From: Acidimicrobiia bacterium
Lineage (GTDB): Bacteria > Actinomycetota > Acidimicrobiia > Acidimicrobiales > Acidimicrobilacustridaceae
NCBI GenBank assembly: GCA_018882825.1
Contig: VERC01000024.1
Location: 1 to 14,975 of the forward strand
DNA: 14,975 nucleotides
Reading direction: 5' to 3'
A program made the translations under genes and the position numbers. The notes below the pieces were generated by a model. The model was given only the letters and a program-made list of their open reading frames with translations, had not been told where the DNA came from and did not search any database. Shown here one piece after another: positions 1 through 6,561 of the stretch (position 1 is its first letter; each line of letters opens with the position of its first letter).

Positions 1-1
1 C

Positions 2-649
2 GACTCGACCCAGCCCTCCACCAAGGACGCCGCGGCGGCGATGGCCAAGACCCTGCCGGCCGCCGGCGCCCGCATCACCACCACCGTCGAGATCACGCCG
101 GGCGGCACCAGCTACGCCGATGCGGTGGCCTCGGCGCTGGCCACCGATCCTCAGCTGGTCTACGTCGTCGCCTATTACCCGGAGGCCGGTCTGGTGGCCA
201 AGGCCATGGCCGCTTCCGGCACGGCGGCGAAGTGCCTGGCCGACTTCGGCGCCTACGACAACGGGTTCGTCACCGCGGCGGGCACGACGGCCGCGAAGAC
301 CTGCCCAGTCGTGGGCGTGCCGGCGCCGGACGACTTCCCGAGTGCGGCCGAGCGGGTGACTGCCTTCAACAAGAAGTTCGGCACCGGTCCGGGTGTGTGG
401 TCGCCCTACGCCTACGACTCGGTGATGGTGCTGGCCGACGCCATCGGGCGTGCCGGATCGACGGCGGCTGCGGACGTGAACGCCGCGCTCGCCTCCACCA
501 AGGGGTGGTCGGGTTGGACGGGCACCGTGAGCTTCGCAAGCCCGTCGGGCAACCGTGTGCCGGCACCGGTGACGGTCAACGTCGCCGACAATGCCGGCAT
601 GTTGCACGTCGACGCCTCATGGGTGGCGGCCGTCGGGTTCGTGTACTGA
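2..649 (+). CDS. ABC transporter substrate-binding protein, branched-chain amino acid type (C-terminal part)
   Basis: This is the C-terminal roughly 215 residues of a type I periplasmic binding protein (Leu/Ile/Val-binding, Peripla_BP_6 family). The frame is open to the left window edge, so the signal peptide and N-terminal lobe are missing. Family hallmarks are the G-T-S-Y-A-D-A segment followed by an alternating beta/alpha lobe, the Y-A-Y-D-S-V-M-V-L helix start (about residue 138 of the visible part), and a closing W-T-G-T-V-S-F ... G-N-R ... P-V-T-V beta region typical of these proteins. Such proteins capture amino acids, amides or small aromatic and aliphatic acids outside the membrane and deliver them to an ABC importer; the permease and ATPase genes would be expected upstream. 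The substrate cannot be read from this fragment. The next gene starts 34 bp downstream on the same strand, so they may be co-transcribed. No truncation other than the window edge is seen. Confidence 0.88.
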   Translation, partial: DSTQPSTKDAAAAMAKTLPAAGARITTTVEITPGGTSYADAVASALATDPQLVYVVAYYPEAGLVAKAMAASGTAAKCLADFGAYDNGFVTAAGTTAAKTCPVVGVPAPDDFPSAAERVTAFNKKFGTGPGVWSPYAYDSVMVLADAIGRAGSTAAADVNAALASTKGWSGWTGTVSFASPSGNRVPAPVTVNVADNAGMLHVDASWVAAVGFVY

Positions 650-683
650 TGCAGGCCTCCATCCGGCACTGTGGGAGGCGGAG

Positions 684-1253
684 ATGACCGTCGATCCGAT
701 GCTCGACTCCCTGCAGCGTCGGATGGCGGCCATGCACTCGCTCTACTACCAGGCCGTCTCCACCATGGACCTGGAGCACGTCAACCACTTCGAGCGCGAA
801 GGTGTGCTGCCCATCGCCTTCTCGTTGTTCCACTTCACCAACATGGAGGACGCGTCGTTCTTCCTGACCACCGGCGTGCATCCGATCTGGAACGCCGAGT
901 GGCAGGAACGGGTGCAGATGGCCATCGACGATCACGGCAAGCACCGCACCGTGGACGAGATGATCCATCAGCGCATCGGTGACTACGAGGCGTTCAAGGA
1001 GTACCAGCGCGCCGTGTTCGACCGCACCGAGGCGCATCTGGCCACGATGGACCCGTCCGACTTCGCCCGGGTGCTCATCGAGCGTCCGTTCCCTCCGCTG
1101 GTGGCCTCGACCTACAGCGCCCGGGTTGCCGGCCCGCAGGGCATCACCGTGCTCGAGGGTTTCGAGTGCTGGATCTACCAGCACGGTCTGCGACACATGG
1201 GCGAGATCGAGTTGGCCCGTGGGCTCGTCGGACTCGGGGGAATGACCAGTTGA
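684..1253 (+). CDS. DinB-like four-helix metalloprotein
   Basis: A 189-residue protein resembling the DinB/YfiT superfamily, four-helix bundles that bind a divalent metal through three histidines and often act as thiol (mycothiol or bacillithiol) transferases or have unknown function. Candidate ligands are His50 in the S-L-F-H-F segment of helix 2, and His167 and His171 in the C-terminal Y-Q-H-G-L-R-H-M-G-E motif, which is the H-x3-H hallmark of the family. The length suits the family, which usually has 150-190 residues. The ATG at 684 is preceded by a purine-rich GGGAGGCGGAG; the frame is open further upstream but that part would overlap the preceding gene. The stop lies only 2 bp before the ATG of the next gene, suggesting translational coupling. 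In actinobacteria such proteins often sit in catabolic operons; a role in thiol-dependent isomerisation or detoxification is only inference. Confidence 0.72.
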   Translation: MTVDPMLDSLQRRMAAMHSLYYQAVSTMDLEHVNHFEREGVLPIAFSLFHFTNMEDASFFLTTGVHPIWNAEWQERVQMAIDDHGKHRTVDEMIHQRIGDYEAFKEYQRAVFDRTEAHLATMDPSDFARVLIERPFPPLVASTYSARVAGPQGITVLEGFECWIYQHGLRHMGEIELARGLVGLGGMTS

Positions 1254-1255
1254 CG

Positions 1256-2242
1256 ATGCGGGCCTGGCAGGTGCGACGACACGGTCGGCCGGACGAGGTG
1301 CTGGAGTGGTCCGAGCGCGAGATGCCGTCACCCGGTCCCGGCCGACTCCGAGTGCGCGTGGTCTCGGCCGCCATCGGTCTGCCTGACGCGTTCATGTGCG
1401 CCGGCTCCTATGCGTTCTCGCCGAGGCTCCCCTTCGTCCCCGGGCAGGAGGTGTGCGGCGTCGTCGAGGCGGTCGGCGAGGGCACGACCGTTCCGGTGGG
1501 GGCCCGCGTGATGGGCGTGACCGACTTCTTCGACGGTCACGGTGGACTGGCCGAGTACTGCCTCATGGGTGAGACCTCGTCGTTCGTGGCGCCCGACGGA
1601 CTCGACGACGATCGGGCCGCCTGTTTCCGCATCGGGTACTCCACGGCGTGGATCGGGCTGGTGCGCCGCGGAGCGGTGCAGCCGGGCGAGACGGTGTTGG
1701 TGCTCGGCGCGGCCGGTGGGTCGGGCGCAGCGGCGATCGAGGTGGCCCGGGCGTTGGGCGCTCGGGTCATCGCCGTCGTCTCCGACGCAGCCAGGGCGGA
1801 GTTCGTCACCCGACTCGGTGCCGAGCGCGTGATCGACCGCACCGCCGGGTCACTGGTCGATGCCGTGCGCGAGGCGACCGACGGGGGCGGTGTCGACGTC
1901 GTGTTCGACCCGGTCGGCGGCGCCCTCGCCTCCGAGGCGATGCGCACGCTCGTCTCCGGCGGCCGTTTCCTGGCCGTGGGCTTCGCCAGCGGGGCGTGGG
2001 CCCGACCCGAGACGGCCGAAATGGTGCGGGCCAACTGGTCGTTCATCGGGGTGTATGCCGGTGCCGTCGGTCGGGCCGACAACGAGATCGACCAGGCGCG
2101 GCTGCTCGACCTCGTGGACGAAGGAAGGCTCCGACCCTCGTGCACCGTGGTCGGTGTGTCCGAAGTGCCGGCCGTCGTCCAACAGGTCGCCGATGGTCGG
2201 ATGATCGGCAAGGTCGTGGTCAGGATGGGGGAACAGGGATGA
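1256..2242 (+). CDS. MDR-family NADPH:quinone oxidoreductase
   Basis: A 328-residue zinc-independent medium-chain dehydrogenase/reductase of the quinone oxidoreductase/enoyl reductase type. The GroES-like N-terminal half carries P-G-Q-E at 62-65, equivalent to the G-H-E site but without zinc-binding cysteines. The Rossmann half begins around 145 with V-L-G-A-A-G-G-S-G (149-157), the A-A-G-G-x-G signature of NADPH-dependent quinone reductases. The sequence T-D-G-G-G-V-D-V-V-F-D-P-V-G-G is typical of the subfamily. It probably reduces a quinone or an alpha,beta-unsaturated carbonyl in the cytoplasm. I chose ATG 1256 because homologues commonly begin M-R-A-W-Q-V. TTG 1250 is possible, would overlap the previous stop as TTGA, and lies better spaced from the GGGGG at 1236-1240. 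The gene ends in a four-base ATGA overlap with the following SDR, so the two are almost certainly co-translated. Confidence 0.88.
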   Translation: MRAWQVRRHGRPDEVLEWSEREMPSPGPGRLRVRVVSAAIGLPDAFMCAGSYAFSPRLPFVPGQEVCGVVEAVGEGTTVPVGARVMGVTDFFDGHGGLAEYCLMGETSSFVAPDGLDDDRAACFRIGYSTAWIGLVRRGAVQPGETVLVLGAAGGSGAAAIEVARALGARVIAVVSDAARAEFVTRLGAERVIDRTAGSLVDAVREATDGGGVDVVFDPVGGALASEAMRTLVSGGRFLAVGFASGAWARPETAEMVRANWSFIGVYAGAVGRADNEIDQARLLDLVDEGRLRPSCTVVGVSEVPAVVQQVADGRMIGKVVVRMGEQG

Positions 2243-3027
2243 ATCGACTGCAGGATCGGGTGGCGTTGGTGTCCGGCGGGGCGCGGGGGATCGGCGAGGC
2301 CATCGTGCGCGCCTTCCACGCCGAGGGGGCCAAGGTGATGATCGGCGATCTGCGCGTCGAGCAGGCGAACGCGTTGGTCGACGAGCTCGGGGACCGTGTA
2401 CGGGCGGTGCGGCTCGACGTCACCGACGAGGGGTCGTGGGCCGAGGTGGTCGGTGCGACGGTGGTCGACTTCGGTTCACTCGACGTCCTGGTCAACAACG
2501 CCGGCGTGGCCGAGGGAGGACCGATCGCCGAGACGACCCTCGACGGATGGCAGCGAGTGATCGACGTGAACCAGACCGGTGTGTTCCTCGGCCTGCGTGC
2601 CGCCATCGCACCCATGACCGACTCGGGTGGGGGATCGATCATCAACATCTCGTCGATGGACGGGTTGGTGGCCGCGCCGCGGATCATCGCTTACGTGGCC
2701 AGCAAGTGGGCCGTGCGAGGCATGACGAAGGTGGCGGCCATGGAACTGGCCCCGCACGGGATCCGGGTCAACTCCATCCACCCCGGACACATCCTCACCG
2801 AGCTGGGATCGTCCGACCGGGTGCCGCAGGCGATCCTCGACGAGATGATCACCGCCCACGTGGCCCGTTTCGCTCCGATGCAACGTCCGGGCACCACCGC
2901 CGAGATCGCGTCACTGGCGCTGTTCCTCGCCTCCGACGAGAGTTCGTACTCCACCGGTTCGGAATTCGTGGCCGATGGTGGCTTCACCGCCGGCTATCCG
3001 GCGCCGGGTTCGCCCGACCCGTTCTGA
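2239..3027 (+). CDS. SDR family NAD(P)-dependent oxidoreductase
   Basis: A 262-residue classical short-chain dehydrogenase/reductase. It shows the cofactor motif S-G-G-A-R-G-I-G at 12-19 (Ser instead of the usual Thr), N-N-A-G at 86-89, catalytic Asn111, Ser139, Tyr152 and Lys156 (Y-V-A-S-K), and the H-P-G-H-I-x-T segment after the active site. The Asp at 37 (I-G-D-L) at the end of beta 2 suggests NAD(H) preference. Overall it resembles 3-alpha/20-beta-hydroxysteroid dehydrogenase-like and 3-oxoacyl reductase-like enzymes, which oxidise secondary alcohols or reduce ketones. The start codon overlaps the MDR stop (ATGA), and extension upstream would run through the MDR gene in another frame. 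Together with the MDR enzyme it could oxidise an alcohol and then reduce a conjugated double bond, but the substrate is unknown. It converges on the hydrolase with only 10 bp between stops. Confidence 0.92.
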   Translation: MNRLQDRVALVSGGARGIGEAIVRAFHAEGAKVMIGDLRVEQANALVDELGDRVRAVRLDVTDEGSWAEVVGATVVDFGSLDVLVNNAGVAEGGPIAETTLDGWQRVIDVNQTGVFLGLRAAIAPMTDSGGGSIINISSMDGLVAAPRIIAYVASKWAVRGMTKVAAMELAPHGIRVNSIHPGHILTELGSSDRVPQAILDEMITAHVARFAPMQRPGTTAEIASLALFLASDESSYSTGSEFVADGGFTAGYPAPGSPDPF

Positions 3028-3037
3028 TCGTCGTCGC

Positions 3038-3814
3038 TCAGGCGACGGTCACCCGTCGGTCGATGAAGTCGTCGATGGCGTGGGCCACGGTCTGGGGCGC
3101 GTCGATCTGCACGAAGTGCCCGGCGTCGGCGATGTGCAGCGTCTCCACATCGGGGAACGTCGTGGCCACCCGAGGGTCGAGATCGCCGACGTGCAGCCAC
3201 AACACCGGCACACCGATGTCCGAGCCGATGGCGATGGTGTCGACGCCGATGCCGAGGATCTCGGCGGCGCGCACGTGCGGCGGGACCATCGCAGCGGCAT
3301 CGAGGGCCCGACGGGCGGCCGGGCGCTCAGGCTCGGCGAAGAAGCCGCGGTACATGGCGGCGAAGGCCTCGTCGCCACCGGCGGTGCCGATCGACGCGGC
3401 CAGTCCCTCGAGTGGTGAGGGTCGCCCGTCGGCGCCCCGCAACGGTCCGTCGCGCAGCATGGTGTCGACCAGCACGAGGGCGAGGACGCGCTCGGGGTGA
3501 CGACGGGTGAACTCCATGGCGCCCGGGGCGCCACCGGCATGGGCGACGAGCACGACCGCTCCGACGGCCAACGAATCGAGGACACACCCGAGGTCCTCGG
3601 CATGACCATCGGTCGAATAGCCGTCGTCGGGGGCGTCGGACTCGCCATGCCCGCGACGGTCGACCGCGATCACCCGACGGCCGGGACCGAGGGCCTCGAC
3701 CATGTCGTCCCACGCTCGACGGTCCGAGCACCAGCCGTGGACGAGAACGAGGGGCGTGCCCTCGCCCGCGTCGTCGACCGCGAGTCGTGTGCCGTCGACG
3801 GCGGTGACGATCAC
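3038..3814 (-). CDS. alpha/beta hydrolase fold protein lacking the serine nucleophile
   Basis: A 258-residue alpha/beta hydrolase-fold protein. The H-G-W oxyanion-hole segment is at 26-28, D-R-R-G-H-G-E-S-D at 52-60, and the C-terminal acid and base candidates are Asp211 or Asp213 (G-D-L-D-P) and His233 (A-G-H-F-V-Q-I-D). The nucleophile elbow, usually G-x-S-x-G, reads A-H-A-G-G at 91-95, and the codon is clearly GCC for Ala93. The rest of the fold looks intact, so this is not a decayed gene. It may use a noncanonical chemistry, be non-catalytic, or have lost activity recently. The GTG start overlaps the upstream alcohol dehydrogenase stop in a GTGA arrangement, so the two are translated together. 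Family members hydrolyse esters, lactones or C-C bonds; the substrate cannot be assigned. Confidence 0.88.
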   Translation of the reverse strand: MIVTAVDGTRLAVDDAGEGTPLVLVHGWCSDRRAWDDMVEALGPGRRVIAVDRRGHGESDAPDDGYSTDGHAEDLGCVLDSLAVGAVVLVAHAGGAPGAMEFTRRHPERVLALVLVDTMLRDGPLRGADGRPSPLEGLAASIGTAGGDEAFAAMYRGFFAEPERPAARRALDAAAMVPPHVRAAEILGIGVDTIAIGSDIGVPVLWLHVGDLDPRVATTFPDVETLHIADAGHFVQIDAPQTVAHAIDDFIDRRVTVA

Positions 3815-4830
3815 CGGAGGTCGATGACGGCCCTACCGAGGTAGGCGCCGGCGGCCAGTTCCTCGAACACCGCGCCCGCCTCGTCGAGGGAGCCCGTGCG
3901 TCCGATGTGGCTGCGCACCACGCCGCGGGCGGCGAGGTCGACCAGTTCGCGCATCTCCTGCACGGTGCCCACCGCCGAGAACACGATCGTCGGGTCCTTG
4001 GAGAACATCTCGAACGGTCCGACCGAGAAGGCGCCCTGCTCGGTGGCCGGCAGACCCACGCCGACGAACAGTCCACGCTTGCGCAGCAGTTCGAAGCCCA
4101 GTCGATAGCCGGCGATGCTGGCGGCGAACACCAGCGAGGCGTGCGCGCCCCCGATGGCGGCTGCGGTGGCGGCGGCATCACCCGGCTCGACCGCCCACTC
4201 GGCGCCGAGGTCGCGGGCGAAGGCCAGGCGATCGGCGCCGACGTCGACGGCCAGCACGCGGTGGCCGAAGGCGGCGGCCAACTGGACGGCGTAGTGGCCG
4301 AGTCCACCGGCGGCACCCAGCACGGCCACCACCGAGCCCGGCCCGATGTCGTGGGTGGTCAACTTCCGCACCGCGGAATAGGCGGTGAGCCCCCCGCAGG
4401 CCAGCGGTGCTTCGAGGTCGTCGACCGCACCGGGCAGGACCACCAGCGCCGGTGCCCAGATCGTGTAGGTCTCGGCCATGGCCCCGAGCACCTGCTTGGC
4501 CCGGGAGCACAGTCGCGGGTGCCCGTCGACGCAGAACTCGCAGGAACCGCACCAGTACCCGCCGCCGGCACCACCGAGCCCGAGGATCACGCGATCGCCG
4601 ACAGACACGAAGCGTTCGGCGCCCGGGCCGAGACGCTCGACGACCCCGATCGCCTCGTGGCCGATCGGACCCGATGGAGGGGCGAAGCTCCAGTCCTGCT
4701 TCACCAGATGAAGATCGGAGTGGCACACGCCGCAGGTGTGGATCCTCACCACCACCTCGTCGCGACCCGGCTCGGTGGTGTCGGTCTCGACGACGACCAC
4801 GGCTCCACCTTCGGCGCGTGCTGCTCGCAT
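3811..4830 (-). CDS. zinc-dependent alcohol dehydrogenase
   Basis: A 339-residue zinc-containing alcohol dehydrogenase of the MDR superfamily. The catalytic zinc ligands are Cys36 in C-G-V-C-H-S-D (33-39), His58 with Glu59 in G-H-E, and Cys145 in A-C-G-G-L-T-A-Y. The structural zinc loop has Cys94, Cys97, Cys100 and Cys108. The Rossmann motif L-G-A-A-G-G-L-G starts at 171. It oxidises a primary or secondary alcohol with NAD(P)+, or runs in reverse. The length and complete ligand set match AdhP-like bacterial enzymes. The ATG is preceded on its own strand by GGGAGGG, a strong ribosome binding site, and by a TAGGGT -10-like hexamer. It is the first gene of a two-gene operon with the hydrolase and is transcribed divergently from the alpha/beta-barrel gene. 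Confidence 0.92.
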   Translation of the reverse strand: MRAARAEGGAVVVVETDTTEPGRDEVVVRIHTCGVCHSDLHLVKQDWSFAPPSGPIGHEAIGVVERLGPGAERFVSVGDRVILGLGGAGGGYWCGSCEFCVDGHPRLCSRAKQVLGAMAETYTIWAPALVVLPGAVDDLEAPLACGGLTAYSAVRKLTTHDIGPGSVVAVLGAAGGLGHYAVQLAAAFGHRVLAVDVGADRLAFARDLGAEWAVEPGDAAATAAAIGGAHASLVFAASIAGYRLGFELLRKRGLFVGVGLPATEQGAFSVGPFEMFSKDPTIVFSAVGTVQEMRELVDLAARGVVRSHIGRTGSLDEAGAVFEELAAGAYLGRAVIDLR

Positions 4831-4833
4831 GTT

Positions 4834-4840
4834 CCCTCCC
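4834..4840 (-). promoter_or_regulatory. ribosome binding site of the alcohol dehydrogenase gene
   Basis: On the minus strand the bases read GGGAGGG, ending four bases before the ATG at 4830. It is close to the consensus Shine-Dalgarno sequence and fixes the chosen start. Confidence 0.7.
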
Positions 4841-4854
4841 GTTTCGCTCGTACA

Positions 4855-4860
4855 ACCCTA
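4855..4860 (-). promoter_or_regulatory. predicted -10 element of the alcohol dehydrogenase operon
   Basis: The minus strand reads TAGGGT, fitting the TAnnnT -10 pattern of actinobacterial housekeeping promoters. A start point about seven bases downstream would give a leader of roughly 18 bases containing the GGGAGGG ribosome binding site. No recognisable -35 hexamer is seen. Confidence 0.45.
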
Positions 4861-4873
4861 CGTCGATCGATGT
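4860..4873. promoter_or_regulatory. near-perfect palindrome, candidate operator between divergent promoters
   Basis: The 14 bases ACGTCGATCGATGT form an inverted repeat with one mismatched pair (third base against twelfth). It touches the minus-strand -10 hexamer of the alcohol dehydrogenase gene and covers the expected -35 region of the plus-strand gene, where a repressor could control both directions. No regulator gene is present in the window, so the binding protein is unknown. Confidence 0.35.
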
Positions 4874-4886
4874 CGCGCCACTCGGG

Positions 4887-4892
4887 TAGAAC
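4887..4892 (+). promoter_or_regulatory. predicted -10 element for a leaderless transcript
   Basis: TAGAAC followed by T lies 12 to 7 bases before the ATG at 4899, so transcription would begin at or next to the start codon. No ribosome binding site precedes that ATG, which agrees with a leaderless mRNA. The hexamer is imperfect, with C in the last position. Confidence 0.4.
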
Positions 4893-4898
4893 TGCCGC

Positions 4899-5621
4899 AT
4901 GCGACCGACAGGGATCATCTTCGCCGCCCTCGACTGCGATGCCGAGCTCATCGAGGACTGGAACCGCTGGTACGACCTCGAACACACCCCACCCAACGTG
5001 CTGCTCGACGGAGTCATGTCGAGCAACCGCTACGTGTCTCCGCCTGGATGTCACGCGGCGCGAGTGGCCCACGACGACTCACCGTTCGCGCACGGACGGG
5101 CATCGTTCATCACCGTGTACACGTTGACGGGGGACCCGGACACGGCGTTCGACGGGATGAGCGGTCTGCGCGAACGGCTCATCGACGCGGGGCGCATGGC
5201 CTTCCCCGATGATCGCAAGGCGGTTCGACAGGGCGACGTGCTGGTCGGTGCCACGGCAGTGGCCGACCCTGCGACGCGGTGCGAGCCCGACGACGTCCCC
5301 TTCCTCGGGCACACCGGGGTCATCGTCACGCAGCGGACCGGGGACGAGTCGGCGGGAACGGCACGGGCCCGTTCGTTGACAGGTGAACCCGGTGTGCACG
5401 GGGTGTGGACGTTGGCGTCGAGGTTGCGCCCGGGCGTGACCATGGACATCGCCTTCGTCGAGGGTGATGTGGCGGAAATGGCCATCGACCTCCGCCGACG
5501 CGTGCCCTTCGCGGCGGGCACCGACGTGATCGTCGATGCGCCGTTCGAGCGGATCGTGCCCCTCCACTACCCGTGGGCCGAGGCCCTCCGGGCCTCCGAC
5601 CTCCCGGCGACCGTGGGTTGA
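4899..5621 (+). CDS. dimeric alpha/beta-barrel-like protein of unknown function
   Basis: A 240-residue protein I cannot assign to a named family with certainty. The N-terminus has a beta strand (G-I-I-F-A-A-L) followed by E-D-W-N-R-W-Y-D-L-E-H-T-P at 19-31. This W-N-x-W-Y-D-x-E-H pattern is seen in ferredoxin-like dimeric alpha/beta-barrel (EthD-like) proteins found in catabolic gene clusters. A second strand-like start (H-T-G-V-I-V-T) at about 138 suggests a second barrel unit, which would explain a length about twice that of a single-domain member. There is no signal peptide or membrane segment. It stands alone as a one-gene unit, divergent from the alcohol dehydrogenase operon and convergent with the SDR at 5637, 15 bp from stop to stop. 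The start is supported by the leaderless-type promoter. Any enzymatic role is inference. Confidence 0.7.
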   Translation: MRPTGIIFAALDCDAELIEDWNRWYDLEHTPPNVLLDGVMSSNRYVSPPGCHAARVAHDDSPFAHGRASFITVYTLTGDPDTAFDGMSGLRERLIDAGRMAFPDDRKAVRQGDVLVGATAVADPATRCEPDDVPFLGHTGVIVTQRTGDESAGTARARSLTGEPGVHGVWTLASRLRPGVTMDIAFVEGDVAEMAIDLRRRVPFAAGTDVIVDAPFERIVPLHYPWAEALRASDLPATVG

Positions 5622-5636
5622 TCGCTCGGGCCCGGC

Positions 5637-6509
5637 TCAGCCCAGTTGGTAGAGGGGATCGGCCCGGCGCAACATGATGTCGGCGCGCTGCTTGACCGAT
5701 TCCTCGAACCGGCCCTCCTCCACCATCCAGAACCGGTTGGCGTAGAGACCGTCGACGACCTGGTCGGCCACCTCCGACAGGGGTGTCACGGCCACCGGCG
5801 TACCCGCCGCCTCCATCGATGCGATCCACCCGGCCATCTTGTTGGTGTGATCGATCGGCGCCGCCGCCTCGTAGCCGGGTGGCCTCTCGGCCGCGGCCCA
5901 GATCCCGGTGTCGAGCACACCCTTGGTGCGTCCCGTCGGGAACAGCACCGACACGCCGACCTTGGCGTCGATCTCGTGCAACTGTCCCCACAGGCACTCC
6001 GAGATCGTGACGACCGCGGCCTTGCAGGTGGCGTAGGTCGGTGACATGGCGATGGGGGCGAAGCCCCCGTTGTTCGACGAGGTGTTCACCACGTGTGTCT
6101 CCACCCCCCGGTCGATCAGGTAAGGGACGAAGGCGTTGATCCCGTTGATGACGCCGTAGACGTGCACGCTGAAGGCGAAGCGCCAGTCGTTGATCTCGTG
6201 CTCCCACAACCTGCCGTGCGCGCCCGAGGCCACGCCGGCGTTGTTGCACACCACGTCGACGACGCCGAAGTGCGAGATCGTCGCATCGCGGAGCGCCTCG
6301 ACCGACGACAGTTCGGAGACATCGGCGGCGACGCCGATGACGTCCATCCCGGTCTCGCGCAGCTCGGCGACGGTGGCGGCCAGCCGCGCCTCGTCGAGGT
6401 CCGAGAGGCAGATCCGCATTCCCTCCTCGGCCATCCGGATGCCCATGGCCCGGCCGATCCCTCCGGCGCCTCCCGTGATGACGGCGACCTTCCCGTCGAG
6501 ATCCTTCAT
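5637..6509 (-). CDS. SDR family oxidoreductase with His in place of catalytic Asn
   Basis: A 290-residue short-chain dehydrogenase/reductase. The cofactor motif T-G-G-A-G-G-I-G is at 12-19, Asp37 (S-D-L-D) suggests NAD(H) binding, N-N-A-G is at 89-92, and the active site has Ser144/Ser145, Tyr159 and Lys163 (Y-A-T-C-K). The position that normally reads V-N-L-x-G reads V-H-V-Y-G, with His116 encoded by CAC in place of the conserved Asn of the catalytic tetrad. The extended C-terminus, with a helical region after P-T-G-R-T, is typical of longer actinobacterial SDRs annotated as 3-oxoacyl reductase-like. I chose the ATG at 6509 because it begins M-K-D-L-D-G-K-V, the usual SDR start, and follows AGGGGGA. 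The frame is open further upstream but has no support. It lies 52 bp downstream of the TauD-like gene and probably shares its transcript, so it may oxidise the dioxygenase product. Confidence 0.9.
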   Translation of the reverse strand: MKDLDGKVAVITGGAGGIGRAMGIRMAEEGMRICLSDLDEARLAATVAELRETGMDVIGVAADVSELSSVEALRDATISHFGVVDVVCNNAGVASGAHGRLWEHEINDWRFAFSVHVYGVINGINAFVPYLIDRGVETHVVNTSSNNGGFAPIAMSPTYATCKAAVVTISECLWGQLHEIDAKVGVSVLFPTGRTKGVLDTGIWAAAERPPGYEAAAPIDHTNKMAGWIASMEAAGTPVAVTPLSEVADQVVDGLYANRFWMVEEGRFEESVKQRADIMLRRADPLYQLG

Positions 6510-6561
6510 CGTCGTTCCCCCTGTTGTCGGTGATCGTGTGGTGATCGCGTGCCGAGTTGTC

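Noticed and set aside
1250..1252. TTG start for the MDR oxidoreductase
   Set aside because: It overlaps the DinB-like stop as TTGA and is well spaced from GGGGG, so it remains possible, but ATG 1256 gives the usual M-R-A-W-Q-V start. Only two residues differ.
3907..5127. Open frame of 406 codons on the + strand
   Set aside because: Antisense to the zinc alcohol dehydrogenase and then out of frame with the barrel-protein gene. The composition is low-information and no domain is visible.
5622..5636. GGGCC-CGGCTCA-GCCC-like bases between convergent stops as a terminator
   Set aside because: The arms are only three to four bases long and partly inside the SDR stop region, with no U-tract.
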